From JAHBVH01 sp034432375 (GTDB lineage Bacteria; Chloroflexota; Anaerolineae; Caldilineales; Caldilineaceae): a stretch of 64,000 nt of DNA. The position numbers were made by a program, and so were the translations under genes. The stretch's first letter is position 1; each line of letters opens with the position of its first letter. Below are positions 26,700 through 35,178 of this stretch, one piece after another. Under the pieces are notes generated by a model that had not been told where the DNA came from, ran no database searches, and worked only from the letters and a program-made list of their open reading frames with translations. The DNA lies in the NCBI GenBank assembly GCA_034432375.1, contig DAOUCA010000195.1, positions 1 to 64,000 on the forward strand, written 5' to 3'.

Positions 26700-26817
26700 G
26701 CTTCGCCCTATGCACCACCCCCACTCTCTTGACTATACGAACGGATGCAATCAGGGCATATCAATTGAGGAGCAACAAATCAAGTGGCTGTAATTTATTC
26801 AGCAGGAGGTGCTGACA

Positions 26818-29274
26818 ATGCATGATTCAGTAAGTGAAGCCGATGCTGTAACCAAAACAATCCGTTTCCCCGGGATCCCCACGACAGCCGACGGCAGTGG
26901 GACGGTAAGTTGGGTGGAGACCCATATAACCCAAGGGGCATGTGCCTATCCGATTACATCTTCAACCGTGATGGGTTCCAATTACGCCCAGGCTGTTGCA
27001 AATGGCCAAACCAATCTCTGGGGCGAAAAGCTGATCTTTATGGAGCCGGAATCGGAGCATTCCTCGGCGTCGGCTGCTGAAGGCTTTGCGGTTGCCGGTG
27101 GACGGGTGACGAACTTCACTTCCGGACAAGGGCTGATCTTGATGAAGGAAGTGCTCTATGTCATTTCTGGCAAACGCTTGCCGATTGTCTTCCACATCGG
27201 TGCCCGTGCGTTAACGAGCCAGGGATTGAATGTCCATGCCGGCCACGATGACATTATGGGTGTCGCCGATACGGGTTGGGGGTTGATTATTGGCAAAAAT
27301 GCCCAAGCAGCCGGTGATTTGGCGCTAATTGCCCGCCGTGCTGCCGAAGATAGCCAGACCCCGTTTATGAATGCACAGGATGGGTTCCTCACCACCCATA
27401 CAATTGAGAATGTGGTGCTCCCCGAGCCTGAATTAATGAAAGAGTTTATGGGAGCACCCAGCGACAAGCTGACCAACTTGATGAACCCCAAGGTGCCGAT
27501 GATGTCCGGTGTCGTGCAAAACCAGGACAGCTATATGAAGGGCAAAATAGCCCAGCGCTACTTTTATGATCGTGTGAAACCGATCCTCAAAGCAACGATG
27601 GATGAATATTACGCGCTGACCGGTCGCCGCTACGATCTCATTGAGCCCTACAAGATGGAAGATGCTGACTATGCGATTGTCTGCATGGGTGGGATGGCTG
27701 AAACTGCCGAGGTAACTTGCGATTATATGCGCGACGAGATGGGTCTTAAAGTTGGGGTAGTCCATGTTACGAGCTTCCGCCCCTTCCCTGGCCCAGAGAT
27801 TGTTGAGGCGCTGCGCAATGTCAAAGCCATTGCCGTCATCGAGCGCATGGACACGCCGATGAGCCAGAGCAATCCGCTGACCGCCGAAATCAAAGCTGCC
27901 TTTGCCGATGCCTTGGTTGGCACACCCGATTACCCGCGCATTCATCGAATGCCCGTGATCTATAGCGGTGCCGCTGGATTAGGCAGTCGCGATGTCCGCC
28001 CCGGTGACTTTATTGCTGCGGTCAAGAATATGATCGACGAAGGACCACGCTTCTTTACCTTGGGCATCATCCACCCCCTTGCACTGGATAGTAGCCAGGA
28101 TCCCGATGTACGCCCCACCGGTGCGTTCTCCATGCGTGGCCACTCGGTCGGTGGCTTTGGTTCGGTCACCACGAATAAAGTCATTGCGACGATTGTCGGT
28201 GATCTCTTCGACCTCTACGTCCAGGCGTACCCCAAGTATGGCTCGGAAAAGAAAGGCCTTCCCACCACCTATTACATGACAGCCGCCGAAGAGCCGATTC
28301 GTACCCACTGCGAAATGAACTTTGTTGAATTCGTGCCGCTCAACGATGTGAACGCCTTTAGCACCGGCAATCCACTTAAAGGACTCCAGCCCGGCGGCAC
28401 CGTCTTTGTACAGGCGAGCCACACTGATCCCAAGCTAGTTTGGGCAAATATTCCAGCCTACGCCCGCCGCATGATCCGTGAGAAGAAGTTGCGCGTGCTC
28501 TATCTCGATGCCGCCGCGATTGCCCGTGAAGTTGCTTCGGTGCTCGATCTCCAAGTCCGTATGCAAGGCATTGTGCTGCTCGGTGTCTTCCTCAAATCAA
28601 CGCCTTTCCTGGAGCGCCGCCAGATTAGCCAAGACGCGCTAATGGTTGGTGTCGAGAAGAGTCTACGCAAATACTTTGGTAAGCGCAGCGAACAAGTGGT
28701 CCAGGACAACCTGACCTGTGTTCGACGGGGCTTTGCCGAAGTGCAACAGATTCCGCAAGCGATTGTTGACGGCGAAGATGCCCAAGCCGTGCGCAGCATT
28801 AGGATCGTCAGCGATGTCATGCGTCATTCGGTGATCGCCTGCCGCCCAACCACACTGCTTTCCAAGGTTGCCAAGGCGATGGATGAACAGAAGGTCGCCT
28901 CGATTGTTGTAATCGATAACGAGGGGAATTTGCAGGGCACCCTAAGCAATACCGATCTGCTGCGAGCCCAAACCAGCAACGGCAATGGCACCAATGGCAA
29001 CGGTCATAGCAATGGGAGTAACGGCAATGGGAGCAACGGCAACGGTATCAATGGGAATGGCACCAATGGCAACGGTCACTACTGGGGCGATCTGCAATCA
29101 GCGGATGTGATGCATAGCGATGTTGTTACGACATCACCCAGTGAATCCCTGCGCGAGGCCATGCAAAAATTGATCGACCACAGTGTGGATAGCCTCGTCG
29201 TTGTCGAGCGTGAAAATGGTCACGCCAAGCCGATTGGCACGATTACAGCGGCTGATTTCGCCCGGATTGCGTAA
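26818..29274 (+). CDS. Pyruvate:ferredoxin oxidoreductase alpha-gamma subunit fused to a CBS pair
   Basis: This 818-aa protein joins the PFOR alpha region (about 1-410; SSASAAEGFAVAGGRV, TSQGLNVHAGHDD) to the gamma region (about 415-650; MRGHSVGGFGSVTTNKV, TEFVPLND-like segment). After it comes a CBS motif (about 663-716; VSDVMRHSV, ASIVVIDNEG). Then follow about 38 residues of Asn-Gly-rich repeat, and a second CBS motif (about 761-818; ADVMHSDVV, DSLVVVEREN). PFOR oxidises pyruvate to acetyl-CoA and reduces ferredoxin. CBS pairs often bind adenosyl ligands, so energy-state control is a reasonable inference. The ATG at 26818 has AGGAGGT 7 bases upstream. The partner beta-delta subunit is the next gene. 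Confidence 0.9.
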   Translation: MHDSVSEADAVTKTIRFPGIPTTADGSGTVSWVETHITQGACAYPITSSTVMGSNYAQAVANGQTNLWGEKLIFMEPESEHSSASAAEGFAVAGGRVTNFTSGQGLILMKEVLYVISGKRLPIVFHIGARALTSQGLNVHAGHDDIMGVADTGWGLIIGKNAQAAGDLALIARRAAEDSQTPFMNAQDGFLTTHTIENVVLPEPELMKEFMGAPSDKLTNLMNPKVPMMSGVVQNQDSYMKGKIAQRYFYDRVKPILKATMDEYYALTGRRYDLIEPYKMEDADYAIVCMGGMAETAEVTCDYMRDEMGLKVGVVHVTSFRPFPGPEIVEALRNVKAIAVIERMDTPMSQSNPLTAEIKAAFADALVGTPDYPRIHRMPVIYSGAAGLGSRDVRPGDFIAAVKNMIDEGPRFFTLGIIHPLALDSSQDPDVRPTGAFSMRGHSVGGFGSVTTNKVIATIVGDLFDLYVQAYPKYGSEKKGLPTTYYMTAAEEPIRTHCEMNFVEFVPLNDVNAFSTGNPLKGLQPGGTVFVQASHTDPKLVWANIPAYARRMIREKKLRVLYLDAAAIAREVASVLDLQVRMQGIVLLGVFLKSTPFLERRQISQDALMVGVEKSLRKYFGKRSEQVVQDNLTCVRRGFAEVQQIPQAIVDGEDAQAVRSIRIVSDVMRHSVIACRPTTLLSKVAKAMDEQKVASIVVIDNEGNLQGTLSNTDLLRAQTSNGNGTNGNGHSNGSNGNGSNGNGINGNGTNGNGHYWGDLQSADVMHSDVVTTSPSESLREAMQKLIDHSVDSLVVVERENGHAKPIGTITAADFARIA
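28972..29080. repeat. Asn-Gly codon repeat between the two CBS motifs
   Basis: Units such as AATGGCAACGG encode NGNGTNGNGH-type repeats. A 25-base stretch (GGCACCAATGGCAACGGTCA and flanks) occurs twice at the two ends of the array. A shorter Asn-Gly-His stretch is also present near the N-terminus of the next gene. Confidence 0.85.
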
Positions 29275-29366
29275 GAAAACATGATGCGTAAAATACGCGC
29301 ACAGCGGCGAGCATTACGCTTTACGTTTCACGCTTTACACTGACATACAAAGGAGCAATACCCAAA

Positions 29367-31253
29367 ATGGCAAGTCCCATTTTTCTGATTGATGAAGAAG
29401 TAGCAGCGGTCAACGGCAGCAACGGCCATACCAATGGTCATGCCAAGAGCAACGGACGCGATGCCCATGGCTTTGATGAATCAGTCTTTACCTTAGATTT
29501 GGAAGCATACGCAGCAGATTTTAACAGCCGCGTAATCAATGCCTATAACAATGGTGATGATGACTCTCTAATCGCCGATATCAGCGTGGCACGTTCACTC
29601 ATTCCAGCCGGCACCGGTGCCTATCGCGATTTCTCCTACATTGCCCCCGAAATCCCAGAGTTCAATCATGCCAACTGTGTCGGCTGTATGACCTGTGTCA
29701 CGGAATGTCCTGATACGGCGATTCTGGGCAAGGTTGTTGAACCATCGATCCTGCAATTAGCGTTAACAGATGTCAATGAGGATCGACGCAGTTGGTTGGG
29801 CGAGCAATGGGCGACCACGAATAAGTTCTTCAATGTGCCGGAAAAGAAGGAAGAAGGTACCGGCGGCTACTTTGGCATCTTTATCGACCCAACAAAATGT
29901 AAGGGTTGTGCAGAATGCGTCCAGGTCTGCGCTGATCTCGGCTACAATGCACTAACGATGATCAAAAAAGAAGAAGACACGGTGCCGCAATATGACCACG
30001 CCTTCAACTTCTTCAGATCGTTGCCACCAACCCCGGAACGCTTTATCAGTGATCGCGTACTAGTCGACATGATGCTGGCCGATCGCAGCCTACTGTATGT
30101 GGGTGGCGCTGGTTCCTGTGCCGGTTGTGGCGAGGCGACGGCGCTGCGCATGTGGATGGCGGCGGTTGCCTTCCAAAATGGCGAAGAGAATCTGGGGATT
30201 ATCAACTCAACTGGCTGCACCACTGTCTATGGTAGCACCTATCCCTATAACCCTTGGGGCGTGCCTTGGACCAACTCGCTCTTTGAAAATGGGCCAACCG
30301 ATGCAATGGGTGTGCGTGCGCGCTGGGATCAGATGGGCTGGCAAGATAAGAGCCTTTGGGTCATCGGTGGCGATGGCGCAATGCTCGACATTGGCTTTGG
30401 GGCGCTAAGCCGCATGTTGGCCAGTGGCATGAATATCAAGGTATTGGTGCTTGACACCCAGGTCTATTCTAACACAGGTGGGCAATCCTCAACCGGCACC
30501 TTTACTGGTCAGAATACCAAGATGAGCCCCTTTGGCACAGAGACAATGGGCAAAACGGAAGCGCGCAAAGAGATCGCCCAGATCGCGATGATGCACCCGA
30601 ATGTTTATGTGGCACAGACCACGGCCGCGCACATGAACCACTTCTATCGCGTCTGCATGGAGGCCAATCAGTATCCTGGCCCCGCGCTGATCAGCGTCTA
30701 CACCACTTGCCAGCCCGAACATGGCGTTGGCGACCACGAAGCATCCCAGCGCGCCAAAATGGCGGTCGAAAGCCGCGCCTTCCCGCTCATGGTCTATGAC
30801 CCACGCAAAGGCGACACCATTCGCGAGCGGCTCGATCTCAAGGGCAACCCCAATGTCAATGAAGATTGGGCGCTCGATCCCAAGAGTAAAGAGCCGATCA
30901 CCTTTGTCGATTTTGCCCGCGGCGAAGGGCGCTTTGTCAAGCATTTTGACCGCAATGGCAACGCTGGTGACTCATTAAAGGCCGTCTCTCAAGAGCGTTT
31001 GGCGAACTGGCGCTTGCTCCAAGATTTAGCCGGCTTGCGCAAGACCAAGGAAGCCGTCGCGGCGCCGACTGGTGGTGGCAGTGCTGCCGCTGAACGCATC
31101 GCACAGGCCAAGGCCGCAGCTGCCGCCAAAGCCAATGGTGGTGAAGCACCAAAAGCTCCTGCACCAGCCGCACCGGCGATGGGCAGCGCAGCGGCTGATC
31201 GCATCGCACAGGCTAAGGCCCGTGCCGCCGCCAAAAAGGCAGCCGAATCGTAA
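29367..31253 (+). CDS. Pyruvate:ferredoxin oxidoreductase beta subunit with N-terminal ferredoxin domain
   Basis: This 628-aa protein fuses the delta (2[4Fe-4S]) and beta (thiamine diphosphate) parts of PFOR. Residues 14-33 are an Asn-Gly-His-rich stretch. Two cluster motifs follow: Cys104/107/110/114 and Cys178/181/184/188. The beta domain has GAGSCAGCGEA, NSTGCTTVYGSTYPYNPW, GGDGAMLDIGFG and DTQVYSNTGGQ. The last 60 residues hold two Ala/Lys-rich helical repeats (GSAAAERIAQAK, GSAAADRIAQAK) absent from ordinary PFOR. AAAGGAG precedes the ATG. It lies 92 bases after the alpha-gamma gene. Electrons would pass from pyruvate to ferredoxin. Confidence 0.94.
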   Translation: MASPIFLIDEEVAAVNGSNGHTNGHAKSNGRDAHGFDESVFTLDLEAYAADFNSRVINAYNNGDDDSLIADISVARSLIPAGTGAYRDFSYIAPEIPEFNHANCVGCMTCVTECPDTAILGKVVEPSILQLALTDVNEDRRSWLGEQWATTNKFFNVPEKKEEGTGGYFGIFIDPTKCKGCAECVQVCADLGYNALTMIKKEEDTVPQYDHAFNFFRSLPPTPERFISDRVLVDMMLADRSLLYVGGAGSCAGCGEATALRMWMAAVAFQNGEENLGIINSTGCTTVYGSTYPYNPWGVPWTNSLFENGPTDAMGVRARWDQMGWQDKSLWVIGGDGAMLDIGFGALSRMLASGMNIKVLVLDTQVYSNTGGQSSTGTFTGQNTKMSPFGTETMGKTEARKEIAQIAMMHPNVYVAQTTAAHMNHFYRVCMEANQYPGPALISVYTTCQPEHGVGDHEASQRAKMAVESRAFPLMVYDPRKGDTIRERLDLKGNPNVNEDWALDPKSKEPITFVDFARGEGRFVKHFDRNGNAGDSLKAVSQERLANWRLLQDLAGLRKTKEAVAAPTGGGSAAAERIAQAKAAAAAKANGGEAPKAPAPAAPAMGSAAADRIAQAKARAAAKKAAES

Positions 31254-31335
31254 AGCGCAGTGGTTGGCGTTCGTCGCATTGATTGCAATGCACAAACCTT
31301 TTATAGTGTGTGGGCTTTTTGAACGAACCCTAAGC

Positions 31336-31447
31336 GTAACTACTCAGGCATAGGTTGCCTTGAACTAAAGTTCAGGCTAACAACCGAAGTCGGCTTAAGC
31401 CGACTTGCGCTATCAGCCTTGAATTGATTCAAAGGCTGAGTAGTTAC
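31336..31447. repeat. 112-bp palindromic element with 12-bp inverted ends
   Basis: GTAACTACTCAG and CTGAGTAGTTAC are perfect inverted ends. Inside are three palindromes: TGAACTAAAGTTCA, AGTCGGCTTAAGCCGACT (18 bp, perfect) and an AGCCTTGAATTGATTCAAAGGCT hairpin-like segment. It is non-coding and MITE-like, located between PFOR beta and osmC. Confidence 0.75.
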
Positions 31448-31484
31448 CCCTAAACAATCAACGAATTACAAAGGAGATCACCCA

Positions 31485-31904
31485 ATGATTAGCAAATCGA
31501 CAGCCGCATGGCAAGGCACGCTCAAAGGCGGTTCCGGCACAATGAAGGTTGGCCCTGGCCATTACGAAGGCCCTTTTACCTTTGCATCACGCTTTGAAGA
31601 TGATAGCAAAGGCACCAATCCGGAACAGTTGATTGGCGCCGCCCACGCTGGCTGTTATTCGATGTTCTTATCGGCCCTCATCTCGAACAACGGCATGACG
31701 CCAACGAGCATCAACACTACCGCCACCGTTCACCTGGGTGATGGGCCGGCGATCAACAAGATTGAACTTGATTGTGAAGCAGTTGTGCCTGGCTTGGACG
31801 ATGAGAAGTTCCAGGAATTGGCAACCCAAGCCAAAGCGGGCTGCCCTGTCTCCAAGGCACTAGCTGGCGTTGGTGAAATTGTCCTAAACGCCAAACTGGT
31901 CTAG
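31485..31904 (+). CDS. OsmC family peroxiredoxin
   Basis: This 139-aa protein should reduce organic hydroperoxides using two cysteines, Cys57 in HAGCYSM and Cys120 in AGCPVSKAL, both in the positions typical of OsmC. The substrate-pocket segment NPEQLIGAAHAGC is intact and the length is normal. AAAGGAGATCACCC precedes the ATG. A clean terminator follows 20 bases after the stop, so it is a single-gene unit. It may protect the iron-sulfur-rich PFOR neighbours, though this is only an inference from position. Confidence 0.94.
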   Translation: MISKSTAAWQGTLKGGSGTMKVGPGHYEGPFTFASRFEDDSKGTNPEQLIGAAHAGCYSMFLSALISNNGMTPTSINTTATVHLGDGPAINKIELDCEAVVPGLDDEKFQELATQAKAGCPVSKALAGVGEIVLNAKLV

Positions 31905-31921
31905 GTTTAGGCTGATCAAGA

Positions 31922-31958
31922 TCAAAAAAATGGGGCCGGTATGGCCCCATTTTTTTGA
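31922..31958 (+). terminator. Intrinsic terminator after osmC
   Basis: ATGGGGCC and GGCCCCAT form a stem flanked by A7 and T7 around a 5-base loop. It could work in both directions. Confidence 0.9.
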
Positions 31959-31974
31959 ATGAACATATAATCAA

Positions 31975-33183
31975 ATGACAAAATCAACAACTCATTCCTC
32001 TCTGCCTAACACCACACAAACGGTCCACGCCGGTGAACGGCGTTTCCGCGCCCATCACAGCCTCACCGTGCCGATTGTGCAAACATCGGTCTATACCTTT
32101 GACAAGAGTGCTGATCTCGTCAACTATTTTGAAGAGCGCATGTTCTGGGATGAGGTTGAACGAGAGGAGTATGGGCGCTATGGCAATCCAACGGTACGCG
32201 CCGTCGAGGCAAAATTGGCGGCGCTCGAAGCGGCCGATGATGCCGTTTTACTCAGCAGCGGCATGGCGGCAGTCACAAATACGTTACTGCTCCTCCTCAA
32301 GCAGGGGGATCATCTGATTTTGACCGATGATTGCTATCATCAGTCACGCGACTTTTGCCAAAGGTTTCTACCGCGCCTCGGCATTGACCATACGATTGTG
32401 CCCTGTGGTGATTGCAGTGCCGTTGAAGCGGCGATTCGCCCGAACACGCGGCTAATCTATACAGAATCACCCACAAATCCCTTTATGCGTTGTATCGACT
32501 ACACCCAAGTGGTGAAGATTGCCAAACGCCACAATCTGTTGACGATTGTCGATGCCACCTTTTCTACACCGGTGAACTGCCAACCGTTAGCCTTTGGCAT
32601 CGATCTGGTCATCCACAGCTTGACCAAATATTTAGGTGGACATAATGATCTAATGGCCGGCGCAGTCGTCGGCTCCTTCCAACTCACCACCCGTATTCGC
32701 CAGGCACAGGCGATGTTGGGCAGCATCGCAGACCCGCACGGTGCCTATTTGATGTTGCGCGGCATGAAAACGTTGGCACTGCGCATGGCGCAACACAATG
32801 CCAATGGTCTGGCCATTGCCCGCTTCCTCGAAGATCATCCCAAAGTGCGCCGCGTCTGGTATCCAGGGTTAGAAAGCCACCCAGATCATGGCTTGGCAAC
32901 CACAACGATGAAAGGGTTTGGTGGTGTTGTCAGCTTTGAGATCGAGGGCAACGGGGCGTTAGCGCACAGCTTTATCGACGCACTAAAGATTCCCCATATC
33001 GGGCCTAGCCTGGGTGGGGTAGAGAGTATGGTCAGCCCATTGGCGGTGATGGGCTATGCCGAGTTGCCGGAAGAAGAGCGGCTAGCGCTGGGTATTCGCG
33101 ATGAGCTCGTACGGCTCTGCTTGGGGGTAGAGGATACCGAGGATCTGCTAGCTGATTTGGCACAGGCATTGACGGCAATCTAA
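31975..33183 (+). CDS. Cys/Met-metabolism PLP enzyme, cystathionine gamma-synthase-like
   Basis: This 402-aa fold-type I PLP enzyme belongs to the trans-sulfuration family. It shows EYGRYGNPTVRAVE, LLSSGMAAVTNTLL, YTESPTNPFMRC, and the PLP lysine Lys218 in HSLTKYLGGHNDLMAG, followed by SLGGVESMVSP near the C-terminus. The reaction could be cystathionine gamma-synthase, gamma-lyase or O-acetylhomoserine sulfhydrylase; sequence inspection cannot separate these. It starts 16 bases after the osmC terminator, so its own promoter must be very close or transcription reads through. A terminator lies at 33208-33247. Confidence 0.88.
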   Translation: MTKSTTHSSLPNTTQTVHAGERRFRAHHSLTVPIVQTSVYTFDKSADLVNYFEERMFWDEVEREEYGRYGNPTVRAVEAKLAALEAADDAVLLSSGMAAVTNTLLLLLKQGDHLILTDDCYHQSRDFCQRFLPRLGIDHTIVPCGDCSAVEAAIRPNTRLIYTESPTNPFMRCIDYTQVVKIAKRHNLLTIVDATFSTPVNCQPLAFGIDLVIHSLTKYLGGHNDLMAGAVVGSFQLTTRIRQAQAMLGSIADPHGAYLMLRGMKTLALRMAQHNANGLAIARFLEDHPKVRRVWYPGLESHPDHGLATTTMKGFGGVVSFEIEGNGALAHSFIDALKIPHIGPSLGGVESMVSPLAVMGYAELPEEERLALGIRDELVRLCLGVEDTEDLLADLAQALTAI

Positions 33184-33207
33184 ACGCAGTATGACTTATC
33201 TCTATAG

Positions 33208-33247
33208 CGGCCCACCAAAATGCTCACGGTGGGCCGTTTTAGTTTTT
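33208..33247 (+). terminator. Intrinsic terminator after the trans-sulfuration enzyme
   Basis: CGGCCCACC (33208-33216) pairs with GGTGGGCCG (33228-33236), followed by TTTTAGTTTTT. Confidence 0.85.
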
Positions 33248-33301
33248 CACACAGGTTATATCAAGGAATGTTGGGCCGATCACCGCAGAATTCATTCACC
33301 G

Positions 33302-34108
33302 CTACTGTTGGCGGTAGCGTACATATAACTCCCGTGTACGCTCATCCGCAGTCAGATCAAAAGTGACTGGTGGACCAACCGGCGTACGGCTGCTATCGAG
33401 TAGCTGGAGATCCCAACGCCCAGCCTGTGGCTCAACAAAGACCACACTCATGTTGGCGAAGCGCGTAAAGGGGCCGGGATTGTCGCGCGTCTGCTCTGGT
33501 ACGCCAGCACTGCTCTCCTCGTCAACCGTCAGAGGTGTACCATTGTGCAAAACTTGCAGCGTATAACCTGGCAAGCCATAATCGGCAGGTGAGTAGGCAT
33601 AGAGGTAGATACGCACAACGTTGGCGGCCAGAGAATCCGTGGGGAATTTCTCAGCAGCTTCTAACACAAAGCGAAAGGCAGCGGTCGCTGTTGGCTCTGG
33701 TGTGGGCGTCTCTGTCGGGAGATCCGTGGGTGGTGGTTCGGGCGTTAACGTAGGCGCTGTGGTTGGTGGCGCTGTGGTTGGTGGCGCTGTGGTTGGTGGC
33801 TCCGATGTTGGTGGCTCCGGTGCTGCGGTACTTGTTGGCAATTGGACAACAAGTGGTGCAGTGGCGGTTGCCGCTTGAGCAACCGGAGCAGCTGCCCCTT
33901 CGGGTGTTGGCGTCCAAGTAGGGAACGGAGTACGCGTAGGGGTAGCACGGCCAAAACTACACCCCCCAGCGCCTACGCACAAAAGTAGGAACGCCATCAG
34001 GGAAAAGGCATGGGTGACTGCAGCTATGCGTGACACTCGATTTGGGCTGTGGTCATCCATTTCCTTTATCGCCAACATGCCCGACGTCTGTAAATTCTGG
34101 CCTTCCAT
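33302..34108 (-). CDS. Putative lipoprotein with Thr/Pro-rich linker
   Basis: This 268-aa protein has a hydrophobic signal (HAFSLMAFLLLCVGAGGC) ending in a lipobox-like VGAGGC, so it should be lipid-anchored outside the membrane. A long Thr/Pro/Ala/Glu linker with repeated TTAPP units follows. The last 130 residues form a beta-rich domain (VVRIYLYAYSPADYGLPGY, AGRWDLQLLD) of unknown function. The start at 34108 has GGAG 9 bases upstream; upstream in-frame starts at 34150 and 34135 lengthen the cytoplasmic part and are less likely. No partner gene is evident. Confidence 0.75.
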   Translation of the reverse strand: MEGQNLQTSGMLAIKEMDDHSPNRVSRIAAVTHAFSLMAFLLLCVGAGGCSFGRATPTRTPFPTWTPTPEGAAAPVAQAATATAPLVVQLPTSTAAPEPPTSEPPTTAPPTTAPPTTAPTLTPEPPPTDLPTETPTPEPTATAAFRFVLEAAEKFPTDSLAANVVRIYLYAYSPADYGLPGYTLQVLHNGTPLTVDEESSAGVPEQTRDNPGPFTRFANMSVVFVEPQAGRWDLQLLDSSRTPVGPPVTFDLTADERTRELYVRYRQQ

Positions 34109-34203
34109 TACACCTTGCTCCCTGGCATCATTCATGTAACATTCATACAATCATCAACAATCGTTTATTGATGCCAGTATACCACAAGGTTAGCAAATAA
34201 TAG

Positions 34204-35178
34204 CTATACGTCTCTTTTCAAGCGTAATGGGGATTCATAGCCAGAATGGCTGCGCCACCAAATCGCCGGCAGGCGCCGAAGCTTAGCCCAATTGCCGACA
34301 TACGAGCGACGCTGAAAGACATTGTAATCGTGGGTTTCAATATCTGTCAGGATGGCCTGATATAGCTCTGCAGCAGCGGCGATCGCAAAGCGTCCATCAG
34401 CATCCAGCAGTTGAATGCCGGGCATCGCTTCGGCGTAGAGCAATCGATTGCGAGCAATCTGTTGATCCATAAACGCACGCCAGGCAGCGGTAACCTCACC
34501 AAGCGCAATATCCGCTTCCGTCAGACCGAAAAGCTGTAGATCATCAGTCGGCAGGTACAGACGACCAATCTTCCAATCTTCTGCGACATCGCGCAAAATA
34601 TTGGTAAGTTGCAATGCAACGCCCAACTTAATTGCATAGGGAATCGCTTCTAGCCCGCTATGGCCAATAATATGCATGCTCATCAAGCCAACCGTCGATG
34701 CCACGCCATAGCAGTAGGCCGTCAATTCTTCAAAGGTCTGATAGCGATTTTGGGTTAGATCACGCTTCACCCCCTCGATCAATTGTTCGGCATAGCGTAC
34801 GGGTACAGCGAAACGAAGACGTGCGTCCGTCCAGGCTAATGCCACCAATTCATCGCGAGGTGGCGTGTTGGTAAGGACATGACGCTGCCATTGGAGCAAG
34901 CGCTCCTCACTCGCTATACCACCCCGATCCACGATATCGTCGGTAACACGACAAAAGGCATAGAGTGCGCGAACCGCTCGTCGCTTGCTGTGCGGGAGAA
35001 GTGCCGAAGCAAGATGAAAAGAGCGGCTGTTGAGCGCAGTAAGGGATTCACAATAGTCATAGGCACGAGTCAATGTTTGAGCATCAATATGAAGCTTGGA
35101 TGCAGTAGATTCAGTTGATCGAGCCTCGTGGGCCATTGACAGCAGAGCGCCCTCCCAGGCATGAGTTTGCAACTGCAT
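34204..35178 (-). CDS. crtB: Phytoene synthase
   Basis: This 324-aa enzyme condenses two geranylgeranyl diphosphates to phytoene, the first committed carotenoid step. The two Mg-diphosphate motifs are present: DDIVD at 80-84 (RVTDDIVD) and NILRDVAEDW. YCYGVASTVGLM and LGVALQLTNILRD are typical of phytoene and squalene synthases. The context of lycopene cyclase, CruF and a CarH-like regulator favours phytoene over squalene as product. AGAGGAGAAG precedes the ATG. It is divergent from the MerR/B12 regulator gene, with about 580 bases between them. Confidence 0.92.
   Translation of the reverse strand: MQLQTHAWEGALLSMAHEARSTESTASKLHIDAQTLTRAYDYCESLTALNSRSFHLASALLPHSKRRAVRALYAFCRVTDDIVDRGGIASEERLLQWQRHVLTNTPPRDELVALAWTDARLRFAVPVRYAEQLIEGVKRDLTQNRYQTFEELTAYCYGVASTVGLMSMHIIGHSGLEAIPYAIKLGVALQLTNILRDVAEDWKIGRLYLPTDDLQLFGLTEADIALGEVTAAWRAFMDQQIARNRLLYAEAMPGIQLLDADGRFAIAAAAELYQAILTDIETHDYNVFQRRSYVGNWAKLRRLPAIWWRSHSGYESPLRLKRDV

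Larger units (their letters stand above)
25906..26817. other. 0.9-kb divergent spacer between the PDH and PFOR operons
   Basis: No gene is supported. The spacer holds copies of the TCGATACG dispersed repeat (partial at about 26006-26050, full at 26227-26298), a 13-bp tandem repeat (26661-26699), a short AAAGATAGC repeat (about 26590-26610), and TATAAT at 26632-26637, which could be a PFOR -10 although its -35 is poor. AGGAGGT lies just before the PFOR start. Confidence 0.6.

Noticed and set aside
28972..29080. Regular short repeats that might be a CRISPR array
   Set aside because: The repeats are in-frame codons for Asn-Gly within a PFOR gene, with no unique spacers and no cas genes nearby.
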